A stretch of DNA of 36,066 nucleotides from DASPXY01 sp038227745 (lineage in GTDB: Bacteria > Planctomycetota > Planctomycetia > Gemmatales > Gemmataceae), in the NCBI GenBank assembly GCA_038227745.1, contig JBBRPS010000009.1:1-36066 (forward strand). The letters run 5' to 3'. Below the pieces are notes generated by a model. The model did no database searches. It had not been told where the DNA came from and saw nothing but the letters and a program-made list of their open reading frames with translations. The position numbers were made by a program, and so were the translations under genes. Positions 1 to 8,782 of the stretch are shown piece after piece; the first letter of the stretch is position 1; every line of letters begins with the position of its first letter.

Positions 1-165
1 CTTCTTCTACTGCGGAGGTACGCTTCTCGGCGTGTGCCATCCCTGGCCCCTTTCAGGACTTGGGGGGAAAATGGGGTCGCGTTCGCTCAGGACAGTGTAG
101 GACTTCCCCCCGGCAGGTGCAAACCGTGTCGTGCGCCCGGCAGGAGGCACCTCGGGCAAGCGGCC

Positions 166-194
166 TTGACAACACTTCCCGACGTTGCCATAAA
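166..194 (+). promoter_or_regulatory. Sigma70-like promoter for the toxin-antitoxin-like pair
   Basis: TTGACA (166-171) is a perfect -35 box. It is followed after 17 nt by CATAAA (189-194, 4 of 6 matches to TATAAT). It lies about 35 nt before the start codon at 231. The rest of 1-165 shows no gene I can support. Confidence 0.5.
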
Positions 195-230
195 AATCAA
201 CGGAAACGTGTTTGCGTCCGAGGCGGCGGC

Positions 231-527
231 ATGCGGGATTTGCACTTCATCTGGGACCTCGAAGACGAGCCTGGGGGCAACGTCCAGCACATCGCCGAAC
301 ACGGGATCACCCAGGACGAGGTCGAGGAGGTGGTGACCGAGCATCGCGACGAGGCCGTCGCCAGCCGCAGCAGCGGGCTACCGACGATCTTCGGCCGGAC
401 CGCAACGGGAAAATACATCTGCGTCGTCTTCGAGTACGTCGCGGACGACCCGCCGGCAATCCGCACGGTTACCGCCTTTGAAGCTCCGCAACCCCGAAGC
501 AAGAAAGGGAAAAAACGTGGTCGTTGA
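231..527 (+). CDS. BrnT-like toxin-family protein
   Basis: A 98-residue protein. Its N-terminus (FIWDLEDEPGGN, then HIAEHGIT and an acidic helix) follows the BrnT-type pattern F-x-W-D ... N ... H-x-x-H-G-(V/I), and a central G-R-T-x-x-G-K-Y strand follows. BrnT proteins are small RelE-fold ribonucleases. The tail is basic (SKKGKKRGR). The frame is open upstream to position 60, but ATG 231 starts the conserved domain and sits just downstream of the promoter at 166-194, so I chose it. The stop codon overlaps the start of the next gene by 11 bp, as expected for a co-translated toxin-antitoxin pair. Family assignment rests on motif pattern only; ribonuclease activity is inferred. Confidence 0.6.
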   Translation: MRDLHFIWDLEDEPGGNVQHIAEHGITQDEVEEVVTEHRDEAVASRSSGLPTIFGRTATGKYICVVFEYVADDPPAIRTVTAFEAPQPRSKKGKKRGR

Positions 528-1020
528 ACGCATCTACCGCAAGACCGCACGGACCCCGGAAGAGAAGGCTCGCATCGAGGCCATCCGCGAGAAATTCCAG
601 CGGGAGAAACCGTCCCTGGAAGACCTGATCGCTTCGGGTGAGTACGATGGCCCGGTACCCCAGGGGGCATACCTGGAGCTGCGCCGGTTGATGCACCTGC
701 TGCGGACCGCGCGGGAGCGGCAGGGCCTCAGCCTGGCGGACATCGCCGAGCGCACCGGCATCGACAAGGCGGCCCTGAGCCGTTTGGAGACGGGCAAGCA
801 GATCAACCCCACCATCGACACCGTCTGGCGCTACGCTCACGCGGTGGGCAAGCAGCTGCAATGGCTTGTGATCTCGAACGAAGCATGGGCGGACACGGAG
901 GGCCCTGCCACGAAGGCCGCCGGCTCTCCGGACAGGCGCTCCGCCGCGAAGCCCCGGGCCGCGAAGAAAAAACGCGCGCGCGTGGCGCCGGGTTCGGAAG
1001 CCAAAGGGAAGGGGCGCTGA
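517..1020 (+). CDS. XRE-family HTH regulator, probable antitoxin partner
   Basis: A 167-residue protein from GTG 517, preceded at 502-510 by the purine-rich ribosome binding site AGAAAGGGA. The in-frame ATG at 478 lies deeper inside the toxin gene and lacks such a site. Residues about 1-50 are charged and helical. Residues about 57-115 form a Cro/C1-type helix-turn-helix (LRTARERQGLSLADIAERTG, then SRLETGKQ). The C-terminus is an Ala/Lys/Arg-rich disordered tail. The overlap with the BrnT-like gene suggests that it neutralises that protein and represses the shared promoter. BrnT partners are usually ribbon-helix-helix BrnA proteins, so an XRE partner is a departure from the classic pair. Confidence 0.75.
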   Translation: MVVERIYRKTARTPEEKARIEAIREKFQREKPSLEDLIASGEYDGPVPQGAYLELRRLMHLLRTARERQGLSLADIAERTGIDKAALSRLETGKQINPTIDTVWRYAHAVGKQLQWLVISNEAWADTEGPATKAAGSPDRRSAAKPRAAKKKRARVAPGSEAKGKGR

Positions 1021-1072
1021 GGCGCCCGGTCAGGACGTCAGATTGGGCCAGGCAAGCCTTCGCCAATCGCGC

Positions 1073-1342
1073 TCAGGCGGCGCTGGCCTGGGGCGGCGCG
1101 CTGAGCTTGGCCTCCAGCAGGTTGAGCACGTCGCCGACGGTGACGAGCGTCATCAGTTCCTGCTGTGACAGCCGGATGCGGAAGCGACGCTCGATCTGCG
1201 ACACGATGCTCACCACGTCCACCGAGTCCAGGCCCAGCTCCTCGCGCAGGTTCTTGCCGTCCTCGAGGTCGCTGTACTTCTCGCCGGTGTCGGCCTCGAT
1301 CAACTCGATGAGGGTCTGGCGAATCGTCTGACGATCCGGCAT
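1073..1342 (-). CDS. Acyl carrier protein
   Basis: An 89-residue acidic protein of standard ACP size. It carries the phosphopantetheine site GLDSVD, with the modified serine at Ser40 at the start of helix 2, and a typical four-helix pattern. The start codon follows AGGAAGGTGA on the minus strand. No fatty-acid synthase, ketosynthase or AMP-ligase gene lies nearby, so this is an orphan ACP. Its acyl partner cannot be told from the window. It lies 174 nt downstream of the DUF6134-like gene on the same strand, with a strong hairpin between them, so it may have its own promoter. Confidence 0.9.
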   Translation of the reverse strand: MPDRQTIRQTLIELIEADTGEKYSDLEDGKNLREELGLDSVDVVSIVSQIERRFRIRLSQQELMTLVTVGDVLNLLEAKLSAPPQASAA

Positions 1343-1382
1343 GGTTCACCTTCCTGGCTAAGAATGACTCCTGTCGATCGCG

Positions 1383-1398
1383 CGGCACCGCGGTGCCG
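1383..1398. other. Perfect 16-bp palindrome upstream of the ACP gene
   Basis: CGGCACCGCGGTGCCG is a perfect palindrome 41 nt before the ACP start codon. It could be an operator or a leader hairpin. Its function is not shown by the sequence. Confidence 0.4.
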
Positions 1399-1479
1399 AG
1401 TGCGTACAGAACCACTTTCCAGGGTTTTTGACAAGAGCGCTTCGGTGCCCGCGGCCGGGGCGGTTTGCACGGGCCAGGA

Positions 1480-1515
1480 GCGGCGAACGGCCGGTTTACG
1501 CCGGCCGTTCGCCGC
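1480..1515 (-). terminator. 15-bp stem-loop directly after the DUF6134-like gene
   Basis: Arms 1480-1494 and 1501-1515 are perfectly complementary with a 6-nt loop (TTTACG). The stem starts one base after the stop codon of the upstream minus-strand gene. There is no T-run, so it may stabilise the 3' end or attenuate rather than act as a classical intrinsic terminator. Confidence 0.5.
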
Positions 1516-1516
1516 C

Positions 1517-2218
1517 TCAGCGGCGCAGCCCGGTCAGGAAGAACTGCGTGCGGTGCCCGTCCACGGTGAGGTCCTGCCGGACCAGCCGCTGCGCCCCGTC
1601 GTACCACACCTCGACCGGGGAAGGCCCGCCGGTCACGCGGAAATGGTAGCAGTTCTGCACCTGGCCGCCGACCGTCAACTGCTGCACGCCGACGTAGTGC
1701 AGGTGCCCGTTCATCTCCTTGCCCGTGTCGGCGTCGAGCAGCGGCACGTCCTGGTTGTGGAACCGCGCCGCCGGCAGCCGCCAGAAGCTCGTCGGCCAGC
1801 TGTCCGCACTGATCAGCTTCTCCTGCCCGTTGACGCGCAGCCGCAGCGCGCTGCCCTCCTGCGTGACCTGCAGATCGTAGCGCGTGCCATCGTCGTTGGT
1901 GCTGCTCTGCATCCCCAGCAGGCGGTTGTCCTTCCACTGCTCGGCGCCCTGGTAGGTGTAGGTGTACGTCTTGATCAGGACGCGGACGCGCACGCTGGCC
2001 TGCACGGCCATGCTCTCGGCGCCGCCGTCCTGCTTCGTGATCGTCATCACGTATTGCCCGGCCGGCTTGTTATCGACGTGGATGGCGAACTCGCGCCGCT
2101 CGGTCTCGGCGGCCCGCGCCGGGCCCGCGGCGCCCAGGAGCACCAGGCCCCCGAGGACCAACCCCCAGCCACCCCGCGCCGCCCGGACCACTGCCGCTTC
2201 CCGCCTTGCCTGGGTCAT
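1517..2218 (-). CDS. Secreted DUF6134-like protein
   Basis: A 233-residue protein from ATG 2218, chosen over the in-frame ATG at 2260 because AAAGGAGGCG lies just upstream of it. Residues about 12-38 form a signal peptide ending ARAA. The mature part is beta-rich: a repeated strand pattern beginning EFAIHVDNKPAGQYV, then YTYTYQGAEQWKDNRL, and near the C-terminus VEVWYDGAQRLVRQDL. This pattern matches DUF6134/DUF3108-like proteins, which are exported and of unknown function. It has its own promoter at 2293-2320. No catalytic residue can be assigned. It is confidently a real exported protein; the family name is moderately sure. Confidence 0.75.
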   Translation of the reverse strand: MTQARREAAVVRAARGGWGLVLGGLVLLGAAGPARAAETERREFAIHVDNKPAGQYVMTITKQDGGAESMAVQASVRVRVLIKTYTYTYQGAEQWKDNRLLGMQSSTNDDGTRYDLQVTQEGSALRLRVNGQEKLISADSWPTSFWRLPAARFHNQDVPLLDADTGKEMNGHLHYVGVQQLTVGGQVQNCYHFRVTGGPSPVEVWYDGAQRLVRQDLTVDGHRTQFFLTGLRR

Positions 2219-2292
2219 TCCGCGCCTCCTTTGCTCCCTGGGGGAAGGCCCGGCGCGCACGCGCCCGGCCGCTGCTCCGAGTAAGGGGCGGG

Positions 2293-2320
2293 ACTATAAC
2301 GCAAAGGCCCGCGGAGACAA
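2293..2320 (-). promoter_or_regulatory. Promoter of the DUF6134-like gene
   Basis: On the minus strand TTGTCT (2315-2320), a 16-nt spacer and TATAGT (2293-2298, 5 of 6) form a good sigma70-type promoter about 75 nt before the start codon. Confidence 0.5.
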
Positions 2321-2338
2321 GGCGAAGTGGACAGAGCT

Positions 2339-4186
<1,848 letters not shown>

Positions 4187-4224
4187 GCGGCGGGTTCCTT
4201 GGTGCGCGGGGGCGGGATGTGGCG

Positions 4225-4252
4225 ATTGTAAGCCCCGCGGGGCGCGAAGCAA
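4225..4252 (-). promoter_or_regulatory. Candidate promoter of the lactate permease gene
   Basis: On the minus strand TTGCTT (4247-4252), a 16-nt spacer and TACAAT (4225-4230, 5 of 6). It lies between the palindrome at 4255-4321 and the permease start. Confidence 0.4.
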
Positions 4253-4254
4253 GA

Positions 4255-4321
4255 AGAATAGAACACGGATGACACGGATGGAACGGATCCGTGCGGGTCC
4301 GTTTCATCCGTGTTCTATTCT
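4255..4321. repeat. Palindromic repeat overlapping the WD40 stop codon
   Basis: Perfect 18-bp arms at 4255-4272 (AGAATAGAACACGGATGA) and 4304-4321. An inner 10-bp stem (4282-4291 with 4294-4303) contains one G-T pair. The right arm contains the TAG stop codon (4315-4317) of the WD40 gene. The element lies between that gene and the lactate permease and could act as a terminator in either direction. The ACACGGATGA wording looks like a dispersed intergenic repeat, which I infer rather than see, since only one copy is in the window. Confidence 0.8.
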
Positions 4322-6393
4322 GCGGCGAGGCGGAGGATGTAGACGACCCCCGTCCCGCACGGCACCGCGAGGTGTCGGCTGTCCGGCGCCCAGGCCACGC
4401 GGTAGACCACCTCGGGGAACACCCACTCGCGCTGCCGCTTGCCGGAGGCCGCGTCCCAGACGATGATCTTGCCGTCCAGGCCGACCGTGGCGAAGCTCTT
4501 GCCGTCGGGGGAATACGCCACCGTCCAGACGTAGCCGCTGGTGCCCTTGAGCTGGCTCATCTTGCCGGGCTTGTCGCCGTCCATCTCCCACAGCCGCACC
4601 ACCGGCTCCTGGGCGCCGTAGACGACCTTCTTGCCGTCGGGAGTGAATGTCACGCTCAGGATAGGCAGTTCGTGCTTGTCGAAGACGTGGACCTCCTTGC
4701 CCGTCTCCAGGTCCCACAGCCGCACCGTGCAATCGACGTAGACGGGCCGACCGTCCTTGTAGACGATCTTGCCGTCCTTGATTTCGTAGTTACCGCCTCC
4801 CGATAGGGCACGGCGGCCATCGGGCGAGAAGGCGATGCTCGTGACCGGCCTGGTGTGTTTCTCCAGCTGCTGGAGGATCTTCGCCGACTCCACCTCCCAC
4901 AGCCACACCTTGTCCGCGCTGGCCGTCAGGAGCTGTTTGCCGTCCGGCGAGAAGGCGACGTGCCCCACGCCGGCCGGGTGGCCCGCCAGCCGCGGCAGTT
5001 CGCGCTGGCTCTTCACCTCCCAGAGGCGCACGGCCACGTCGTTGCCGGCGTAGGCGAGGAGCTTGCCGCCGCGCTGGAACGCCAGCGAATAGATCGCGAT
5101 GGCGTCCTTCTTGCGGACGTACTGCTCCTTCGGCCCGTAGCCGTCCACGCCCCAGAAGCGCAGCGTGCGGTCCTCGGCGCCGGATGCCAGCGTGCGGGAG
5201 TCGGGGCTGAACGCAACGCTGTAGGTGTGACTCCAGTGGCCGGTGACGATGGTGCGGTCCTTCGGCCGCAGCAGCGTGGCGTCCCACGCGCGGACCGTCC
5301 AGTCAGAACTGCCGCTGGCGAGGTAGGCGGCCTGGCCGCGCGCGTTCCCGCCCAGGGCGACGGCGTTCACGACGTTGGCGTGGCCGGCGGCGACGCAGCG
5401 CTCGCGCGGCGGGTTGAGGCCCCAGCTCCACACGCGGGCCGTGTAATCGCTGTTCCCCGTCGCCAGTGTCTTGCTGCCCTTCGGCCCGAACGCCAGGGAG
5501 TAGGTGACGCCGTGCTTTTTCTGGAGGGTCACGCCCTCCTTCGGCGGCGAGGCGCGCACGTTCCAGAGGCGCACCGTGGCATCGGTGCCGGCCGTGGCCA
5601 TCACTCCGCCCTCGGGAGCGAACGCCACCGCGGTCAGCGGCTTGCCGTGCGGCTTGAACGAGAACCGCTCTTTCACCTTTTCCTCCGCGACGCCCCAGAA
5701 GCGCAGCGTCTCGTCGGCGCTGGCGGAGGCGAGTGTCTTGCCGTCAGGCGAAAAGGCGACCGAGGCGATGGCGCCCGTGTGGGCCGCGATCTCGGCGCGT
5801 TTCACGGGTTCCTTCTCGCCCACCTCCCAGACGCGCAGGGTGGTGTCGGCGCCGCCCGCGGCGATCAGCTTACCGTCGGGAGAGACGGCGACGCTGTTGA
5901 GGGCGCCGCTGGCCGCGTGGACGACGGCCCGCGCCTTCGGGGCCGCGCCGCTCACGTCCCAGAGGCGCAGGGTGCCGTCGCTGCCGCAGGAGGCCAGCGT
6001 CTTGCCGTCGGGGAAGTAGGCCAGGCCGAGGACGGCGCCGCCGTGCGCGCCGAGCAGCGCCTGCTGGCGCATCGTCGCCCGATCCCAGATGCGGATGATG
6101 CCGTTGGTGCCGCCGCTGGCGAGGAGCTTGCCGCCGGGGGCGATGGCCACGCTGGTCACCGGGTGGCCGTGCCGGCCGCGGTGCTCGCCGACGACGGCGA
6201 CGAGTTCCTTCGGGTGCCAGTCGAAGCGTTCCAGCGGCGGGGTCGTCTTCGGGTCGAGCTTGTCGAGCGGGGACTGGCCGCGGGCCGGAACCGGGCCGAG
6301 TCCGCAAACGCCCAGGACGACGAGGAGGGGCAGCAGCCGGCGCGCGCGGCGGCGCCGGGGCCGGGCAGTCGGGGCGCCTTGGTTGTGATACAT
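4315..6393 (-). CDS. Exported WD40 protein with about 14 blades
   Basis: A 692-residue protein. Residues 1-39 form a twin-arginine-rich N-terminus and a hydrophobic segment (LLPLLVVLGVCGLG) ending PARGQ, a likely signal peptide. The rest contains about 14 WD40 repeats with repeat ends such as IIRIWD, TLRLWD, TLRVWE, TVRLWN, TVRAWD, TVRLWD and KIIVWD, enough for two seven-bladed propellers. Blade 11 carries an insertion of about 20 residues (YEIKDGKIVYKDGRPVYV). There is no enzymatic domain, so it is probably a periplasmic or surface interaction scaffold. The stop codon lies inside a palindromic repeat, so its last residues may have been altered by that element. A promoter lies at 6441-6469. 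Confidence 0.93.
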   Translation of the reverse strand: MYHNQGAPTARPRRRRARRLLPLLVVLGVCGLGPVPARGQSPLDKLDPKTTPPLERFDWHPKELVAVVGEHRGRHGHPVTSVAIAPGGKLLASGGTNGIIRIWDRATMRQQALLGAHGGAVLGLAYFPDGKTLASCGSDGTLRLWDVSGAAPKARAVVHAASGALNSVAVSPDGKLIAAGGADTTLRVWEVGEKEPVKRAEIAAHTGAIASVAFSPDGKTLASASADETLRFWGVAEEKVKERFSFKPHGKPLTAVAFAPEGGVMATAGTDATVRLWNVRASPPKEGVTLQKKHGVTYSLAFGPKGSKTLATGNSDYTARVWSWGLNPPRERCVAAGHANVVNAVALGGNARGQAAYLASGSSDWTVRAWDATLLRPKDRTIVTGHWSHTYSVAFSPDSRTLASGAEDRTLRFWGVDGYGPKEQYVRKKDAIAIYSLAFQRGGKLLAYAGNDVAVRLWEVKSQRELPRLAGHPAGVGHVAFSPDGKQLLTASADKVWLWEVESAKILQQLEKHTRPVTSIAFSPDGRRALSGGGNYEIKDGKIVYKDGRPVYVDCTVRLWDLETGKEVHVFDKHELPILSVTFTPDGKKVVYGAQEPVVRLWEMDGDKPGKMSQLKGTSGYVWTVAYSPDGKSFATVGLDGKIIVWDAASGKRQREWVFPEVVYRVAWAPDSRHLAVPCGTGVVYILRLAAE

Positions 6394-6440
6394 GGCGGCA
6401 CCTTCAAGGAGGAAACCGATGAGGTTCGCAGGTGGGCGCG

Positions 6441-6469
6441 ATTCTACCCCTGCCGGCGCGCGGGGGCAA
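6441..6469 (-). promoter_or_regulatory. Promoter of the WD40 gene
   Basis: On the minus strand TTGCCC (6464-6469), a 17-nt spacer and TAGAAT (6441-6446, 5 of 6), about 48 nt before the start codon. It is divergent from the tetR promoter. Confidence 0.5.
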
Positions 6470-6515
6470 GCGGGTAGGGTGGAATGCGCGGCGCTGCCTC
6501 CCGGTATGGGAAGCC

Positions 6516-6543
6516 TTGCTCTCCCCGGCGCATTTGGTATACT
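6516..6543 (+). promoter_or_regulatory. Promoter of the tetR-RND cluster
   Basis: TTGCTC (6516-6521), a 16-nt spacer and TATACT (6538-6543, 5 of 6). The predicted start of transcription is near 6550, just before the imperfect palindrome at 6559-6578. No clear second promoter was found between tetR and the adaptor gene. Confidence 0.5.
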
Positions 6544-6558
6544 GCCATAGAATTACCT

Positions 6559-6578
6559 GACTGACTGGTCCGTCCGTC
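6559..6578 (+). promoter_or_regulatory. Candidate TetR operator
   Basis: GACTGACTGG followed by TCCGTCCGTC makes an imperfect palindrome, with 14 of 20 positions symmetric (GAC-x-GAC ... GTC-x-GTC). It lies between the promoter and the start of the TetR gene, where an autorepressor would block transcription. Binding is inferred. Confidence 0.45.
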
Positions 6579-6594
6579 CCCCCGGGATCTGCCC

Positions 6595-7245
6595 ATGAAA
6601 GACAGCGCGCTGAAGAAGTCGGGACGCCCCGTGGACCCGGAGCTATGGGCGCGGCGTCAGGAGGAGATCCTCGACGCGGCCACGGAACTGTTCGCCAAAC
6701 ACGGCTATTCCGGCACCGACACGCAGGTCCTCGCCGACAAGCTGCAGGTCGGCAAGGGCACGCTCTACCGCTACTTCCCGACGAAGCAGGAGCTGTTCCT
6801 GGCGGCGGTCGATCGCGTCATGCGGCGACTGCGGGCGCAGGTCGAGACGGCGATCGAGGGCATCGAGGAGCCGCTCGACCGCATCACGCAGGCCATCCGC
6901 GCTCACCTGGGGTTCTTCGAGGAGCACGCCGAGTTCGTCGAGCTGTTCATTCAGGAGCGGGCCCTGTTCAAGGATCGCAAGAGGCCGACCTACTGGGAGC
7001 ACCGCGACGCCTACGTCGGCCGCTGGCACGACCTGTACCGCTCGCTGGCCGCCGACGGCCGCATCCGCGACATCCCCGTCGAGCGCATCTCCGACGTCAT
7101 CGGCGACCTGCTGTACGGCGTGATGTTCACCAACTTCTTCACGGGCCGGCGCAAGCCGCCCGAGGAGCAGACGGAGGACATCCTCGATATCGTCTTCTTC
7201 GGCATCCTCACCGACTCCGAGCGGCGGCAGCGCGGCGTGAAATGA
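6595..7245 (+). CDS. TetR/AcrR-family repressor of the RND cluster
   Basis: A 216-residue protein. Residues about 18-66 are a TetR-type DNA-binding domain (EEILDAATELFAKHGYSGT, then VGKGTLYRYFPTKQELF). The rest is an all-helical ligand-binding domain. It is the first gene of a same-strand run with one adaptor and three RND permeases, the usual place for an efflux-pump repressor that is released when it binds a pump substrate. A half-symmetric site lies upstream at 6559-6578. No strong ribosome binding site precedes ATG 6595, but the domain begins soon after it and no better start is visible. The ligand is unknown. Confidence 0.92.
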   Translation: MKDSALKKSGRPVDPELWARRQEEILDAATELFAKHGYSGTDTQVLADKLQVGKGTLYRYFPTKQELFLAAVDRVMRRLRAQVETAIEGIEEPLDRITQAIRAHLGFFEEHAEFVELFIQERALFKDRKRPTYWEHRDAYVGRWHDLYRSLAADGRIRDIPVERISDVIGDLLYGVMFTNFFTGRRKPPEEQTEDILDIVFFGILTDSERRQRGVK

Positions 7246-7306
7246 CTGCGCGCGCCCGCGTTCGCCACTTGATGAAACGCGAACGGCACAGGATCTGCCG
7301 TTTCGG

Positions 7307-7340
7307 GCTGTGGGTCAGGAGTCCACTCCTGACCCACAGC
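7307..7340. repeat. Perfect 34-nt palindrome between tetR and the adaptor gene
   Basis: Arms 7307-7322 (GCTGTGGGTCAGGAGT) and 7325-7340 are perfectly complementary across a 2-nt centre. It lies 45 nt before the adaptor start, in the 140-nt gap after tetR. It could be a second operator, an attenuating hairpin, or a dispersed repeat. No T-run follows. Confidence 0.75.
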
Positions 7341-7385
7341 ACAATTCCGAAGTGTGAACGGTTCTCCCAAAGGGAGTCGAACGCC

Positions 7386-8690
7386 ATGCACACGTCAGCG
7401 CACCGACCGTTCGCCAACCACCCGCGGTGGCCCGCGGCCCGACGCGCCCTCTCGCTCCGGGTCGGGTGGCTGCTCCTGCTGCCGCTGGTCACGGCCGCCG
7501 GCTGCGGGACGCAGGCCGTCCCCCCTCCCCCGCGCGACCCCGTCGTCGATGTCGCGAAGCCGGTCGAGGACACCATCACGGACTACGAGTACTTCCCCGG
7601 CCGCACCGATGCCGTGGAGACCATCAATGTCCGCGCGCGCGTCACCGGCTACCTCAAGGAGGCGAAGTTCAAGGAATGCGACGTCGTGAAGAAGGGGAAC
7701 GTGCTGTTCCTCATCGACCCACGGCCCTACGAGGCCGAACACAAGAAGGCCAAGGCGAACCTCGACCAGGCCAAGGTCCGTTTCGAGCGCCTCGAAAGAG
7801 ACTTGCAGCGCGCCCAGGGCCTGCAGGCGCGCAAGAGCATCAGTCAGGAAGATTACGACAAGGTCGCCGGCGACCGGAACGAGGCCGAGGCGGCCATCAG
7901 CGTCGCCAGGGCCCAACTGGAGACGGCCGATTTGAACCTCAGCTTCACCAGGGTCAAGGCCGAGATCGACGGCCGCATCAGCCGCCGCCTGCTCGACCCG
8001 GGCAACCTCGTCAAGGCGGACGACACCCTCCTGACGACCATCCTCAGCATGAACCCCATGTATGCCTATTTCGACGTGGACGAGCGCACCATGCTGCGCG
8101 CCCGCCGCCTGATCCAGAAGGGCAAGATCGAGTCGGCCCGCAAGGTCAAGGTGCCGGTGGACCTGGAGCTGACCGACGAGAAGGACTTCCCGCACCACGG
8201 CACCATCGACTTCGTCGATAACACGGTGGACCCCAGCACCGGGACGCTGCGGGTGCGCGGCGTCTTCGAGAACGCCGAGGGCGTCCTCTCGCCCGGCATG
8301 TTCGTGCGCGTCCGCGTCCGGATCGGCGTGCCGCACAAGGCGCTGCTGATCGCCGAGAGCGCCCTGGGCACGAACCAGGGGCAGAAGTTCGTCTACGTCG
8401 TGAAGAAAGGCTATGAGTCGGTGGACGGCAAGCAGGAGACCGTCTACCGCGCGGTGCAGCGCCCCGTGCAGCTCGGGCCGGTCCACTTGGGGCGGCGCGT
8501 GATCGACGACGGCCTGCAGGCGGGGGACCAGATCGTGGTCAACGGGCTGCAGCGCGTCCGAGATGGGGCGAAGATCCAGCCCAGGGAACTGCCCGAGATG
8601 CCGCGCGTGGCCGGCAACGCCCTGCCCGCGGGGAGAAACCACGAAATACACGAAAAACACGAAAAAAAGACAGAAAAAGAGGGGAAATAA
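7386..8690 (+). CDS. RND efflux periplasmic adaptor (membrane fusion protein)
   Basis: A 434-residue AcrA/MexA-type adaptor. ATG 7386 follows AAGGGAG. Residues about 25-40 form an export signal ending at Cys40 (TAAGC), a weak lipobox. Next come the barrel-sandwich start (INVRARVTGYLKEAKF), a coiled-coil hairpin at about 115-200 (KKAKANLDQAKVRFERLERD through AQLETADLNLSFT), and the beta-barrel region (PVDLELTDEKDFPHHGTIDF, DPSTGTLRVRGVFEN, LSPGMFVRVRV). It links an inner-membrane RND pump to an outer-membrane channel. The last 19 or so residues (NHEIHEKHEKK and on) are encoded by the left arm of a palindromic repeat, so the native C-terminus has been replaced or extended. It is the only adaptor for the three permeases that follow. 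Confidence 0.93.
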   Translation: MHTSAHRPFANHPRWPAARRALSLRVGWLLLLPLVTAAGCGTQAVPPPPRDPVVDVAKPVEDTITDYEYFPGRTDAVETINVRARVTGYLKEAKFKECDVVKKGNVLFLIDPRPYEAEHKKAKANLDQAKVRFERLERDLQRAQGLQARKSISQEDYDKVAGDRNEAEAAISVARAQLETADLNLSFTRVKAEIDGRISRRLLDPGNLVKADDTLLTTILSMNPMYAYFDVDERTMLRARRLIQKGKIESARKVKVPVDLELTDEKDFPHHGTIDFVDNTVDPSTGTLRVRGVFENAEGVLSPGMFVRVRVRIGVPHKALLIAESALGTNQGQKFVYVVKKGYESVDGKQETVYRAVQRPVQLGPVHLGRRVIDDGLQAGDQIVVNGLQRVRDGAKIQPRELPEMPRVAGNALPAGRNHEIHEKHEKKTEKEGK

Positions 8691-8782
8691 GCCCACGGGT
8701 TGCCACCCGTGGGCTTTGTCCCTCTCTCTTTTGTCTTTCTGTCTTTTTTTCGTGTTTTTCGTGTATTTCGTGGTTTCTCCCC
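8630..8782. repeat. Large palindromic element between the adaptor and RND1
   Basis: The left arm begins GGGGAGAAACCACGAAATAC at 8630. The right arm ends at 8782, the base before the RND1 start codon. The arms are nearly perfectly complementary over about 47 nt, with a second inner stem at 8691-8714. The left arm codes for the C-terminus of the adaptor. The right arm occupies the place where the RND1 ribosome binding site should be and contains no Shine-Dalgarno sequence. In a read-through transcript the whole element would fold into one long hairpin. Confidence 0.9.
8691..8714 (+). terminator. Inner hairpin of the palindromic element, possible attenuator
   Basis: GCCCACGGGT (8691-8700) pairs perfectly with 8705-8714 around the loop TGCC, and is followed by TTTGTCC. 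It starts at the adaptor stop codon and resembles a weak intrinsic terminator, so it could lower transcription of the pump genes relative to the adaptor. Confidence 0.5.

Noticed and set aside
60..230. N-terminal extension of the BrnT-like protein
   Set aside because: The extra 57 residues have no family pattern, overlap the TTGACA promoter, and the conserved domain begins at ATG 231.
4855..6477. Plus-strand open frame of 540 codons
   Set aside because: Antisense to the WD40 gene. Its repeated Val/Ala/Arg/Glu pattern only mirrors the WD40 repeats.
6645..7385. Fusion of the adaptor to a TetR-overlapping N-terminal region
   Set aside because: The frame is open upstream, but the region is a shifted frame of the TetR gene. 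ATG 7386 has a ribosome binding site and starts an export signal.
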